Below are positions 25,729 through 35,373 of a stretch of DNA of 64,000 nt, one piece after another. Below the pieces are notes generated by a model, which was given only the letters and a program-made list of their open reading frames with translations, made no database searches and had not been told where the DNA came from. Location: assembly GCA_026003015.1 (NCBI GenBank), contig BPGL01000001.1, positions 1,132,717 to 1,196,716 of the forward strand, given 5' to 3'. The DNA is from Actinomycetota bacterium (GTDB lineage Bacteria; Actinomycetota; UBA4738; HRBIN12). How positions within the stretch are numbered: the first letter of the stretch is position 1; each line of letters begins with the position of its first letter. The translations under genes and the position numbers were made by a program.

Positions 25729-27092
25729 GAGCCCACGGCCCCCACGGCCTCGATCGCGCCCGCCGTGCGCTCCACGACGAGCCCCGCCTCGTCCTCGTCC
25801 ATCACGAAGGGCGGGCCGAGCATCACGAGGTCGCCGTCGCGGCCGTCCACGTGTCCCACCGAGCCGTACAGCAGCAGGCCGGCCTCGCGCGCGGCGGCGA
25901 GCACGCGCTCGGCGACGCGGTCACGCCGTGCGAACGGTTCCTTCGACGTGCGGTCGCGGACGAGCTCGATCCCGATCATCGGGCCCAGGCCTCGGACCTC
26001 GCCCACGACCGGGACCTCGGCCAGCGCCTCGCGCAGCTCCCCCAGCAAGCGGGCGCCGAGCCGTGCGCCCCGGTCGAGCAGGCCGTCGTCGCCGAGCCGT
26101 CGGAGGACCGCCTCACCGACCGCCGCGCCCAGGCCGTTGTGCGACCACGTGAAGCCGTGGACGAACCCGCTCGGGCGGATCGTCTCGAACACCTCCTCGG
26201 AGCAGGCGGCGAACCCGAAGGGCACGTAGCCGCTCGTGGCGCCCTTGCCGGCCACGAGGATGTCGGGGCGCACGCCCCAGTGGTCGACGCCGAACCACCG
26301 GCCCGTCCGGCCGAACCCCGTCATGACCTCGTCGGCGATCACGAGCACGTCGTGGCGCCGGCAGACCTCGACGACCGCCGGCCAGTAGTCGTCGCTCGGA
26401 ACCGCCGCGGCGAGCGTCGCGCCCGAGACCGGCTCGGCGATGAACGCCGCGATCGTCTCGGGCCCGTAGCTTCCGATCATGCGCTCGAGCTCGGCCGCGT
26501 GCCAGGCGCCGCAGCCGCTCGGGTGCTCGGGGTTCTCGCAGCGGTACTCGTAGGCGCGGGGGGCGTGCAGGAACCGTCCGAGCCACGGCGTGTAGGGCGC
26601 GCGGAGCACCTCCTTGCCGCTCGCGTCGAGCGCTCCGATCGTGTTGCCGTGGTAGCTGCTGCGACGGGCGATCACCGTCCTCCGCGAGGGGTGGCCGCGC
26701 GCGAGGTGGTAGGCGCGCGCCATCTTGATCGCGGTCTCGACGGCCTCCGAGCCTCCCGAGACCGGGTAGATCCGAGCGCCCGCCATCGGCAGCACCGGCG
26801 CGAGCGCCTCCGCGTAGCGCTCGAGCGCCTCGGTCGTGAACATCGTCGCGTGCACGTAGGACAGGCGCCGCAGGTGATCGCACGCGGCCTGGACGAGGCT
26901 CGGGTCCGCGTGGCCGACGTTCACGACGATCGCCCCGCCCGAGGCGTCGAGGTACCGCCGTCCCTCGGCGTCCTCGACCCAGGCCCCCTGCGCGCGGACC
27001 GCGACGGGGAGCCTGCGGTCCCAGACGCGGGGGAAGACGTGGCTCACGCCCCGTGCCTCCGATCGCGCCGGCGCACGACGACCGAGGTTCAT
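25725..27092 (-). CDS. class III PLP-dependent aminotransferase
   Basis: 455 residues. The PLP Lys is in VAGKGATSGY, preceded by the Asp of IADEVMTGFGRTG; SGGSEAVETAIKMAR binds the cofactor phosphate. Belongs to the omega-amino acid:pyruvate/adenosylmethionine-type aminotransferases that move amino groups from terminal amines. ATG overlaps the CoA-transferase beta stop. With the neighbouring aldehyde dehydrogenase and CoA-transferase it fits a pathway turning an omega-amino acid into an acyl-CoA. Confidence 0.9.
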   Translation of the reverse strand: MNLGRRAPARSEARGVSHVFPRVWDRRLPVAVRAQGAWVEDAEGRRYLDASGGAIVVNVGHADPSLVQAACDHLRRLSYVHATMFTTEALERYAEALAPVLPMAGARIYPVSGGSEAVETAIKMARAYHLARGHPSRRTVIARRSSYHGNTIGALDASGKEVLRAPYTPWLGRFLHAPRAYEYRCENPEHPSGCGAWHAAELERMIGSYGPETIAAFIAEPVSGATLAAAVPSDDYWPAVVEVCRRHDVLVIADEVMTGFGRTGRWFGVDHWGVRPDILVAGKGATSGYVPFGFAACSEEVFETIRPSGFVHGFTWSHNGLGAAVGEAVLRRLGDDGLLDRGARLGARLLGELREALAEVPVVGEVRGLGPMIGIELVRDRTSKEPFARRDRVAERVLAAAREAGLLLYGSVGHVDGRDGDLVMLGPPFVMDEDEAGLVVERTAGAIEAVGAVGS

Positions 27093-27877
27093 GCGCCGGG
27101 CTTCGTGTAGATCCCGCCGGGGTCGAGCTCCTCGCGGATGAGCCGCAGCTCCTCCGCGGTCGGCGGCTCGGTGGTTCCGAGCTCCGGCGCGACCCTCGGC
27201 TCCCAACCCATGTTCTCCCGCACCTGCTCGAGCGTGACGCCGGGGTGCAGGCTCGTGAGGGTCATCTCGCCGGTGTCGGCGTCGAACCCCCACACGCCGA
27301 GGTCGGTCACGACGCACGTCGGGCCGGTGCCGGTCCAGCCCCGAGCGGCGTCGTGCGCGGGATCCCCGCTGTGCCCCGGCGAGGTGCGGAAATCCAGCCG
27401 GTCGACGAACGAGCGCTTCGCCTGACGCATGATCACGAGGATCCGGCGGGCGTGGATCGCGATCTCGCAGGCCCCGCCGGAGCCCGGTAGCCGCACGGTC
27501 GGGCGCGCGTAGTCCCCGATGACGGTGGTGTTGAGGTTCCCGAACCGGTCGATCTGGGCGCCGCCGAGGAACGCGACGTCGATCAGGCCCGCCTGCAGGT
27601 AGAAGGCGAACAGCTCGAACATCGACGTGATCGCGGTCGCGCCGGTCGCCAGGGTCGGATCGCCGATCGACAGCGGCAGCCGTTCGGGCCTCGCCCCGAA
27701 CACGCCGGACTCGTAGACGAGCTGCAGATCCGGGGCCACCGTGCGCTGGGCGAGGTTGCACACGATGTTCGGCAGGCCCACGCCGACGAAGCAGTTCCGC
27801 ACGCCGACGAGCTGGCGGGCGCTCGCCGCGATCATGATCTCCGACTTCGAGTAGCCCGGCTCCCCCGGCGCGCTCAC
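27089..27877 (-). CDS. CoA-transferase beta subunit (glutaconate/IpdB-like)
   Basis: 262 residues, GTG start overlapping the alpha-subunit stop. YSKSEIMIAASARQL at the start, GLPNIVCNLAQRT, and VYESGVFG, whose Glu is in the position of the catalytic carboxylate of family I CoA-transferases; FLGGAQIDRFGNLNTT follows. It pairs with the alpha subunit to move CoA between carboxylic acids. The closest named relatives I recognise are glutaconate CoA-transferase and the steroid-degradation IpdAB; the substrate here is open. Confidence 0.88.
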   Translation of the reverse strand: MSAPGEPGYSKSEIMIAASARQLVGVRNCFVGVGLPNIVCNLAQRTVAPDLQLVYESGVFGARPERLPLSIGDPTLATGATAITSMFELFAFYLQAGLIDVAFLGGAQIDRFGNLNTTVIGDYARPTVRLPGSGGACEIAIHARRILVIMRQAKRSFVDRLDFRTSPGHSGDPAHDAARGWTGTGPTCVVTDLGVWGFDADTGEMTLTSLHPGVTLEQVRENMGWEPRVAPELGTTEPPTAEELRLIREELDPGGIYTKPGA

Positions 27878-28791
27878 CGGTACCTCCCGTAGTCGACCTC
27901 CCCGGAGGGCGCCGGCTCCGGGCGCAGGCGCTCCCAGTGCGCGTCGCCCCACTTCTGGACGTACTCGGCGTGGTTGGCCAGGCCGTAGACCCACTCGTCG
28001 AGCCAGCCCTGGAGGGTCTCGGGGTCGCGGGCGATCCGGTCCCAGGCGAGGTAGAAGGCGTTGTCGCGGTCGTAGTAGCCCTGGGCGAAGCTCGGGTGAC
28101 AGGCGAAGGGCTCCTCGACCACCGCGTCCACGATCACCCCGGGGATCAGGGTGCGGTTCGGGTCCTTGCGGATCGTGGCCTCCTCCACGAGCTCCTCGCA
28201 CACGACGATCACGCGCTCGGCGGCGAACGCCGCCTCCTTCTGACACCCGAGCAGCCCCCAGATCTGCGCGTTGCCCTCGGCGTCGGCGCGCTGAGCGTGC
28301 ACGATCGCCACGTCGGGGCGAAGCGGCGGCACGACGTAGACCTCGGTCCCGTCCTCGTACGGCGAGCGCATCGGGACGATCTTCGGGTTCACCCGGGGGA
28401 TGTCGGACTCGTAGTAGCTGCGGATCGGGAAGAAGGGGAGGTTGGCCGCCGCGGCCATGTAGCGGCAGACCATCCCGAAGTGCGAGTACTCCTCGAGCTC
28501 CAGGGGCTCGGGATCGGCCTGCTCGACCCGACGGCGAACCGCGTGCAGCGAGCCCACCCCGGGGTTGCCGAGCCAGGAGAAGATCAGCTTGCGGGCCACG
28601 CCGGCGCCGACCATCTGGTCGTAGATCACGTCGGGGGTCATCCGGGCGAGCGTGAGGTCCCGCCGTCGCTGGCGGATGATCTCGTGGCCGGCGGCGAAGC
28701 AGATCAGGTGGGTGAACCCCTCGATCGCGACCGTGTCGCCGTCGCGGACGAGCTCCGCCACGGCGTCCCGCATCGTGGTGACCTTGCTCAA
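27874..28791 (-). CDS. CoA-transferase alpha subunit (glutaconate/IpdA-like)
   Basis: 305 residues. GDTVAIEGFTHLICF near the N-terminus, then DVAIVHAQRADAEGNAQIWG, the conserved Gly-Asn turn of family I alpha subunits. A TTG at 28791 with GGAGG nine bases upstream gives the SKVTTM start usual in relatives; an ATG six codons later is the alternative. Encoded immediately before its beta subunit with a GTGA overlap. Confidence 0.88.
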   Translation of the reverse strand: MSKVTTMRDAVAELVRDGDTVAIEGFTHLICFAAGHEIIRQRRRDLTLARMTPDVIYDQMVGAGVARKLIFSWLGNPGVGSLHAVRRRVEQADPEPLELEEYSHFGMVCRYMAAAANLPFFPIRSYYESDIPRVNPKIVPMRSPYEDGTEVYVVPPLRPDVAIVHAQRADAEGNAQIWGLLGCQKEAAFAAERVIVVCEELVEEATIRKDPNRTLIPGVIVDAVVEEPFACHPSFAQGYYDRDNAFYLAWDRIARDPETLQGWLDEWVYGLANHAEYVQKWGDAHWERLRPEPAPSGEVDYGRYR

Positions 28792-28814
28792 CGCCCGACC
28801 CTCCGCTCGGGACC

Positions 28815-30110
28815 TCAGGCCTCGGCGGCCGCGACCGCCTCCTCGAGGATCTCGAGCGCCGCCCTAGCCTGGTCCTCGCGGAACACGAGGGGCGGCGAGA
28901 TCCGGATCGCGTCGTCCCCGGCCCCCAGCACGAGCAGACCGCGGCGGAACGCCTCGAGCTCGACCCGGGCCGCCGTCTCGTGGTCGCCGAACGACAGCCC
29001 GATCCACAGCGCCCGGCCGCGCACCTCCCGCAGGATCGGGTGGCGCGAGGCGATCGATCGGCAGCCCTCGAGGAGGACCTCGCCGACGGCGCGCGCGTTG
29101 TCCAGGAGCCCCTCCTGCTCGATCACCTCGAAGGTGGCGAGCGCGGCCGCGCACGACAGCGGGCTGCCTCCGTAGGTGGACCCGTGCGCCCCGAGCTCCC
29201 AGACCATGAGGTCCTCGCGGGCGATCATCGCGCCGAGCGGCAGCCCGCTCGCGATCCCCTTGCCGGCGGTCACGATGTCGGGGACGACCCCCTCCTGCTC
29301 GATCGCCCACAGCGTCCCGCCGCGGCCCATCCCGCACTGCACCTCGTCGACGACGAGCAGGATCCCGTGCTCGTCGCAGAGCTCGCGCAGGTAGCGGAAC
29401 CAGCCCTCGGGCGGCAGGACGTACCCGCCCTCCCCGAGCCAGGTCTCGACGACGATCGCGGCGACCTCGCGGGGGGACACGAGGCGGCGGAACACGACCG
29501 CCTCGAGGTGCTCGAAGTCGCCGTAGTAGGAGTGGTGCACGCTCGGCAGCATCGGCCCGAACCCGGCCCGGTAGCGGGCCTTGCTCGCGGTGAGCGAGAC
29601 GCTGCCCATCGAGCGACCGTGGAACGACCCGATGAAGCCGATCAGGTACTGGCGACCGGTCGCGTAGCGCGCGAGCTTGATCGCCGCCTCCACCGCCTCG
29701 GTCCCGCTGTTCGTGAGGAACGACCGCGCCCGGCGGCCGCCGAACGGCGCCACCCGGTCGAGCCGCTCGCACACGTCGGCGTAGATCGGCAGGTAGAAGT
29801 CGGACGCGGAGTAGTGCAGCAGCCGCGTCGCCTGCGCCTGCACGGCCTCGACCACGCGCGGATGGCAGTGCCCGGTCGAGGTCACCGCGATCCCGGCGTT
29901 GAGGTCCAAGAAGACGTTGCCGTCGACGTCCTCCACGACCGACCCGGCGCCCCGCCGCGGGACGAACGGGTAGGCCCGCGGCAGCGACGGCGACGTCACC
30001 CGACGGTCGAGCTCGATCCTGGCCAGCGCCTCCGGGCCGGGGACCTCGGTGATCAGCTTGGGCCGGGCATGGGCCGCCAGGCCCTCGTACTCGACGTCGG
30101 CCAGGCTCAC
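28815..30110 (-). CDS. class III aminotransferase, 4-aminobutyrate aminotransferase-like
   Basis: 431 residues. NSGTEAVEAAIKLARYATGR, FHGRSMGSVSLTASK, VDEVQCGMGRGG and the PLP Lys in TAGKGIASGLPLGA place it with GABA/acetylornithine aminotransferases. GTG overlaps the aldehyde dehydrogenase stop (GTGA), so amine and aldehyde steps are co-translated. It likely converts a terminal amino group to a semialdehyde that the next enzyme oxidises. Confidence 0.92.
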   Translation of the reverse strand: MSLADVEYEGLAAHARPKLITEVPGPEALARIELDRRVTSPSLPRAYPFVPRRGAGSVVEDVDGNVFLDLNAGIAVTSTGHCHPRVVEAVQAQATRLLHYSASDFYLPIYADVCERLDRVAPFGGRRARSFLTNSGTEAVEAAIKLARYATGRQYLIGFIGSFHGRSMGSVSLTASKARYRAGFGPMLPSVHHSYYGDFEHLEAVVFRRLVSPREVAAIVVETWLGEGGYVLPPEGWFRYLRELCDEHGILLVVDEVQCGMGRGGTLWAIEQEGVVPDIVTAGKGIASGLPLGAMIAREDLMVWELGAHGSTYGGSPLSCAAALATFEVIEQEGLLDNARAVGEVLLEGCRSIASRHPILREVRGRALWIGLSFGDHETAARVELEAFRRGLLVLGAGDDAIRISPPLVFREDQARAALEILEEAVAAAEA

Positions 30111-31672
30111 TCGGTGACCACCGTGCGCGACTGCTCCCGCAGGTACTGGAGCACGTAGTAGGGCCCGCCGCCGGCCTTGCCGGTCGTGCCCGAGCCCTTC
30201 CAACCGCCGAACGGCTGCACGCCCGGCCAGGCCCCGGTGGTCGCGCCGGCCCGCCGGTTCACGTACACGACGCCGGCCTGGATCCGATCGAGCCACTCGT
30301 CGACCTCGGCCGGGTCCTCGCTGAAGAACCCCGCCGTCAGCCCGTACTCGGTGTCGTTCGCCTTCTCGATCGCCTCGTCGAGCTCGTCGAACGGCGCCAC
30401 CGCGACGAAGGGCACGAACAGCTCCTTCTTCCAGATCCAGCTGTCCTCGGGGACCTCGGCGATCGTCGGCATGACGAAGTTGCCGCGGGCGAGCTCCCCG
30501 TCGGTGATCCGCTCGCCCCCGACGATGATCGTCCCGCGCTTGCGCGCCTCCTCGACCGCCTCCTCGTAGGTCTTCAGGGCGTTCTCGTTGATCACCGGCG
30601 ACAGGTAGGCGTCGCGCTCGAGGGGCGACTTCGGCACGATCCGCTCGGTCTTCTCCTTGAGGAGGCGGACGAACTCGTCGTAGACCTCGCGCTCGACGTA
30701 GACGCGCGAGCAGGCGGAGCACTTCTGCCCGGCGAAGCCGAACGCGGAGCGCAGCACGCCGTCGGTCGCCTTGTCCAGGTCGGCGTTCTTCGTGACGATC
30801 GTCGGGTTCTTGCCCCCCATCTCGCAGATCACGGGCTTGGGCTTGTCGGTCGCGAACGTCTTGTAGATCGACATGCCGACCTCGTAGGAGCCCGTGAACG
30901 TGATGCCGTCGACGTCCGGGTGGTGCACGAGCGCGTCACCGGCGACGGCCCCGCGGCCCGGGACGAGGTGGAAGGCCGACGGCGGGACGCCGGCGTCCAG
31001 GTAGACCTTCGCGAGCTCGTAACCGAGCAGCGCCCCCTGGTTCGACGGCTTCAGCACGACGGTGTTGCCCGTGACGAGGGCGCCCGAGGACGGGCCGCCG
31101 GACAGGGCGAAGGGGAAGTTGAAGGGGCTGATCACCGCCCACACGCCGTAGGGTCGCAGGACGTCGTAGTAGTCGCCGGGCGCGCCGAGGCCGCTCATCG
31201 GCACGCGGAACCCCTCGTGCTTCTCGACCTCGTCGGCGTTCCAGCGCATCAGCTCGGCGGTCTCCTGGACGTCGCCGAGCGCCTCGAGGCGGGTCTTGCC
31301 GACCTCGAAGGCCATGAGCGCCGCGAGCAGGAACAGGCGGTCCTCGACGATGTCGGCGGCGCGGCGGATGATCTCCACGCGCTTGCGCCAGCCCATGCGC
31401 TCCCACTCGAGCTGGAAGGCCTTGGCGCTGCGCACCGCGCGGTCGACCTGCTCGCGCGTCGCCTGGTGGACCCGCGCGACGACGAGGTCGTTGTCGATCG
31501 GCGAGGGTTCCTCGTAGACGCCGTCGCCGGTCTCCTCCTTGCCGTCGATCACGATCGGCACCTCGGAGCCCAGTCGGGCCCGGGCCTGCTCCACCGCCTC
31601 GTCGTAGCTGCGCTGGAGCTCCTCGTTGTCGGCCGACAGCGTCGCGTAGGTCACGCGGAACTTCTCTGCCAT
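30107..31672 (-). CDS. aldehyde dehydrogenase, 1-pyrroline-5-carboxylate dehydrogenase type
   Basis: 521 residues. SPFNFPFALS, CEMGGKNP (general-base Glu region) and GQKCSACSR with the catalytic Cys are all intact, and the long N-terminus is that of the RocA/PruA group. It would oxidise glutamate semialdehyde or a similar omega-semialdehyde with NAD. First gene of the operon: a GGGGGG-containing site lies before the ATG and TACGAT upstream may be its -10. Substrate preference between P5C and other semialdehydes cannot be decided. Confidence 0.92.
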   Translation of the reverse strand: MAEKFRVTYATLSADNEELQRSYDEAVEQARARLGSEVPIVIDGKEETGDGVYEEPSPIDNDLVVARVHQATREQVDRAVRSAKAFQLEWERMGWRKRVEIIRRAADIVEDRLFLLAALMAFEVGKTRLEALGDVQETAELMRWNADEVEKHEGFRVPMSGLGAPGDYYDVLRPYGVWAVISPFNFPFALSGGPSSGALVTGNTVVLKPSNQGALLGYELAKVYLDAGVPPSAFHLVPGRGAVAGDALVHHPDVDGITFTGSYEVGMSIYKTFATDKPKPVICEMGGKNPTIVTKNADLDKATDGVLRSAFGFAGQKCSACSRVYVEREVYDEFVRLLKEKTERIVPKSPLERDAYLSPVINENALKTYEEAVEEARKRGTIIVGGERITDGELARGNFVMPTIAEVPEDSWIWKKELFVPFVAVAPFDELDEAIEKANDTEYGLTAGFFSEDPAEVDEWLDRIQAGVVYVNRRAGATTGAWPGVQPFGGWKGSGTTGKAGGGPYYVLQYLREQSRTVVTE

Positions 31673-31804
31673 GGGACGGTCGCCCCCCTTCTCGCGGGTT
31701 CGGACACGCTACGGGGCCATCGTAGCCGGTCCCCGGCGCGCCCGGCCAGGGCGGGGGTTGACCGGAGGTTGGTCGGCGCCCCGCCGCGCCCGCCGGTCGC
31801 CCCA

Positions 31805-32800
31805 TCACGACGCGGCGGTCCGATCGAGGTCCTGCTGCGGAATCACGCCCTGCGGGATCACGCCGGGGATCGGCTCCTCGAGCCCCCTCGAGACGCTGTA
31901 GATGGGTCCGACGGGGGACCGCCCGAGGATCTGCGGCACCCACCGCGGTCCGGTCGCGAACCCGAGCGTCGCGTCCCGCCGCTCGAGGAGGAGCAACCCG
32001 CCGTCCGACGACCAGCCTACAGGGGACCACCCCCGGATCCGGGCGACCTCGTCGCCATCCGGGGTGAGCAGGAGGGATCCTGGCTCCCGGAACGCGAACG
32101 GCGCACCTAGCGCGATCTGTGTCCCCCGGGTGCCACCGGACCATCGGCGCCCACAGGCCCTGTCGGGCGATGGTCCGTGGAGGCCCCCCGGGCCCCACGA
32201 GGAACAGCTGCTGCCGCCGTCGGCTGCCGTACACGAAGGCGAGCTTTCCGCCGGGCCCCCAATCGATGCCGCCCGGCAGGTTCACGGTGGAGCGGGATAC
32301 GAACAGACGGGTGCGGCGCCCGTTCGTGAGCGACATGGTGACGATGGCCTTCACCCCGATTCGCATCACCGCGCGCCGAGATGAAGGCGAGGATCTGACC
32401 CCCCGGAGCGATGTTCGGGCTGAACGCGTAGGGGCGTCCGAGCCACGGGACGGGCTGGAACCGACCGTCGCGGAACAGCTCGATGCGGTCGCCGAGGAGG
32501 CCGTGGGCGTTCGAGGTGATCAGCAGGTCCCCGGCAGCCGTCACGTTGGAGATCCGGGCGCCCTGGGTGAGCTGGCGCAGGCAGATCGCTGGGCCGAGCC
32601 GGATCTCGTAGAGCTCGGCGTTGCAGGGGTCCTCGCCGGCCGCCGCGTAGATCACCCCGGTGCGGCCTCCGGGGATCCCCGCTCCGCTGAGGCATCGGGG
32701 TTCGTCCCAGGGACGGGTGGCGGGCAGGGCGGCCCGGGTGCACGCCGCGGTGAGGAGGACGGCCGCGAGCGCGACCCCGCAAGGGACCTCAGTGCCACAC
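31805..32800 (-). pseudogene. TolB/WD40-like beta-propeller lipoprotein, frameshifted
   Basis: Pieces in three frames join into one protein: a lipoprotein signal (VLLTAACT), IYAAAGEDPCNAELYEIRLG, PNIAPGGQILAFISAR; then from about 32362 TNGRRTRLFVSRS, GGIDWGPGGKLAFVYGS; then from about 32128 GTQIALGAPFAFREPGS to DRTAAS. Repeats of the P-x-G-x-x-(I/L)-A-F kind are typical of TolB-like propellers. Two single-base indels in runs explain the breaks, but no start codon is found in frame, so real decay is possible. Confidence 0.55.
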
Positions 32801-32815
32801 CGCGTAGGCCTCCAC

Positions 32816-33124
32816 TTAGGGGTCCTCGTAGCCCTTGCGGCCGCTCAGGAACTCCCAGAGCCCGTGGACCGTCGCCCCCTCGTAGTCGTGGCTACCGCAC
32901 CAGGACCACGCCGAGCAGGCGCTCTCCCACCAGGCGTACACGGCGTTCGTGGGCCAGTCGTCCGTGACAAGGTCGACTCCCTCCGCGTATCTCTGGGCGC
33001 CCTCGTTGCGTAAATCGGATACGACGATGTCGACCGACCCGGACACGTTCACGGGGCTCGTCGCCGTGCCGACCTTGAAAGCGAGCGTGGCTGTCACGTT
33101 CCCGAGGTCCCCCCGACCCTCCAC
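32816..33124 (-). CDS. hypothetical protein, possibly a fragment
   Basis: 102 residues from a GTG at 33124. A beta-rich first half (NVTATLAFKVGTATSPVNVSGSVDIVVSDL) and an aromatic second half (YAWWESACSAWSWCG). No signal peptide although the composition suggests a secreted protein, so the true start may have been lost. No family recognised; lies between decayed genes. Confidence 0.4.
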   Translation of the reverse strand: MEGRGDLGNVTATLAFKVGTATSPVNVSGSVDIVVSDLRNEGAQRYAEGVDLVTDDWPTNAVYAWWESACSAWSWCGSHDYEGATVHGLWEFLSGRKGYEDP

Positions 33125-33159
33125 TTCCAGCCGATGATCTTCGTGGCTCGCGGCTCGCG

Positions 33160-33520
33160 CTAGAGCCGGACACTCGAGGACGTGAGGAGCTCATCGGGTT
33201 CCCATCCTTTCAGCTCGAGGAGATCTGGTCGGTCGGCGTAGAAGATCTTGGCGGGACGACGACCCGTCGTGCGGTAGCCGCGGTGAGGCCGTTCGAAGCG
33301 TTGAGGTAGCGGATGGCGCCCCGGTAGTGCAGGTGCAGCACCGAGCCCTGGAACCGTTCCGCGAAGGCGTTCGGGTTCGGCAAGCGAGCCGGGATCTGGC
33401 GCCGCGAGACCCAGAGCGCTCGGCACGCAAGGGCGAACTCCTCGCTTGGACTCCGGGCCTCCGTCGACCACGACCTCACGCAGCGCGATCCCCGCCTCGG
33501 CGTAGACCGGTGCCACGTCC
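33160..33520 (-). pseudogene. remnant of an integrase-core (DDE) transposase
   Basis: C-terminal half of a retroviral-type integrase domain broken over two frames: REVVVDGGPESK (second Asp), CRALWV, NAFAERFQGSVLHLHY (the Glu), then RPHRGYRTTGRRPAKIFYAD to the stop. The first Asp and the DNA-binding start are missing. The order matches IS481/IS3-like transposases. It abuts an IS256-type fragment. Confidence 0.6.
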
Positions 33521-33539
33521 TGGGTGCAGCGACGCGCGC

Positions 33540-33790
33540 TCGATCGAGCGAGGATCGCGGAGATTGGTGAGCCTGGTGATTGCCGCCGCCGGACAGCCCG
33601 CCTCCGACCCGGAGAACTCCGCCAGCGCCGGCACGAAGTCGGAGGTGGAGAGCCCGTGCAGGTAGAGCAGCGGCAGCACCTCGGCCACCTTCGGGGGGCG
33701 CCTTGCGTACGGCGGCACGATCGAGCTTCGGAACCTCGAACGCTCGCCGGTCACGGGATCCACCCGGCGGTCGTCCACCCGCGGTGCCCT
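33540..33790 (-). pseudogene. fragment of an IS256-family transposase
   Basis: An N-terminal piece of about 75 residues: DPVTGERSRFRSSIVPPYARR, then PPKVAEVLPLLYLHGLSTSDFVPALAEFSG. This is the signature just before the first catalytic Asp of IS256 transposases. The catalytic domain is gone; the sequence switches to the integrase-core remnant. A record of nested insertion and deletion. Confidence 0.6.
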
Positions 33791-33883
33791 CACCCCGAGT
33801 GCACCGGCTCCCGCGACCAGGCCCCGGGGTCGGGCGTGACCGTTGGGCAGCAAGAGCTAGGCCCGCGTGCTGGCACGCGGCCC

Positions 33884-34937
33884 TCATCCGCGACGGGGCC
33901 TTGGGGGAGCGGCAGCTTCCAGGCGCTGAGCGACATCGAGGAACTTCGCATCCTCGGCGTAGATCCGCTCGAGGTCCCTCCGGGCGAGGGACCTCCTGCC
34001 GGCCGCCTCATACGCGAGGGCGCGGACGTACCTCGCGTACCTGAGCAGCTCGGGGGTGCGCGACCGGCTCCGCAGGGCAGCCTTAGCGGCCTCGATCGCC
34101 GCGTCATGCAGCCCCCAGGCGGTACAGCGCGTTGGCCCGGAGCGCAAGGAGCTGACATGTGGCGTCGTCGACGTTCGAGGGGCCCTCCGTCACACGCACG
34201 ACCTCCTCCCAGGAGGAGGCCTCGGTGTAGAGGTCGGCAAGCGATAGGGCGAAGATCGGATCGGGCGCGATCGCGCCCAGCGACTCGAGCAGCTCGATCG
34301 CTTCCTGCACCATGCCCAGGTGCTGGTAGACCTCGGCGAGCATGAGCGCGACCCCGACCGAGCTGATCGGGATCTCCGCCCTGATCTGCGGAGTGATGCC
34401 CACCTGGACCGTCCCACCCACGCCGTAGCGCTGCATGAGCGCGTCCGGCACGGGCTCGTCGGCGGCGAGGACCGCGCGGAGGGGCTCGATGGCTTCGGCC
34501 AGCCGCCCCAGGGCGATCGGTGTGAGCCCGAGGAACAGCTCCTCTCCGATGTGTCGCCCCGCGGTGTCCCTACGTCTTGCCTCGTGCAGGTGGGCCAGTG
34601 CCTCTTCGAACCGGCCCTGCATGTAGGCCGTCACGCCTTTCACGAAGAGCTTCTCGTCCTTGGGGGCGAACAGGCCGGCGCGCGGGTGCATCTGCACCAC
34701 CGGGGCCCGGCCGGCCCGCGCGGACGCCCGGGAGGAGCCGGAACGGCGGCCCGCGTAGGTGTCCTTCCGGTAGTACAAGCCGGTACCGGAGAGCCCTACC
34801 GTGCGGACCCTTCGACCGGAGGAGTGGACCGAGTAGCGGAGCCCGGGGATGCCCGCCGAGACCCCGATCCCCGTCTTGGAGATGTTCAGACGGAGCCCCT
34901 TACCGAGGCCGACGGACTTGTAGAAGCGGAACCCCAT
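33884..34937 (-). CDS. DUF4236 plus TPR-like repeat protein (frameshifted)
   Basis: ATG at 34937. The N-terminus MGFRFYKSVGLGKGLRLNISKTG is the DUF4236 domain, followed by a linker and helical pairs resembling tetratricopeptide repeats (YMQGRFEEALAHLHEARR; IGEELFLGLTPIALGRLAEAIEPL; MLAEVYQHLGMVQEAIELLESLG). The frame shifts near 34113 (one extra base in a G run), after which LHDAAIEAAKAALRSRS and further repeats continue to 33884. Length 3n+1 agrees. Function unknown; DUF4236 often heads phage- or plasmid-borne proteins. Confidence 0.65.
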
Positions 34938-34941
34938 CGGG

Positions 34942-35373
34942 TCAGCACGTGACAGCCGTGCCGCCCCCGGGGTAGCGGCAGGAGTCCACCGTCTTGCCCG
35001 CGGCGTTCTTCAGCGTCGCGGTATCCCCATCGTTGTTCCAGATGTAGTACTTCGGTCCCCAGTACAGGTCGTTCCGATCGTCTGCGCCACGGCCCGTGTG
35101 GATGGTCACGGACTTGCCGGCACGAAGGCGGAACGGCCCAAACGTGTACCGGTGTCCGGCTGCGTCCTTGAGAACCCATCCGTCGAGTCGGACCGCGCAG
35201 CCTCCTGTGTTCGTGATGACCACGAACTCCTTGTTGAGGTGTGCGTTCGTACCGGTATCCGTGCCGGGCGGGTCGTACTGGATCTTCGCGATGCGGATCG
35301 CCGCACTGGCCCAGCCCGCGGGTAGCGACATGGACACACAGACGAGGAGGAGCAGTGCGGTGCCCCGCACCAT
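34942..35373 (-). CDS. secreted lamin-tail-domain protein
   Basis: About 143 residues. Signal peptide (GTALLLLVCVSMSLPAGWASA) and one lamin tail domain: IRIAKIQYDPPGTDTG, NKEFVVITNTG, LDGWVLKDAAGHRYTF, a Gly-rich WGPKYYIWNNDGDTATLKN. Such domains occur in bacterial surface proteins and extracellular nucleases. Here it stands alone, so a structural or binding role is likely. The ATG at 35373 is one of several close candidates. Confidence 0.75.
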   Translation of the reverse strand: MVRGTALLLLVCVSMSLPAGWASAAIRIAKIQYDPPGTDTGTNAHLNKEFVVITNTGGCAVRLDGWVLKDAAGHRYTFGPFRLRAGKSVTIHTGRGADDRNDLYWGPKYYIWNNDGDTATLKNAAGKTVDSCRYPGGGTAVTC

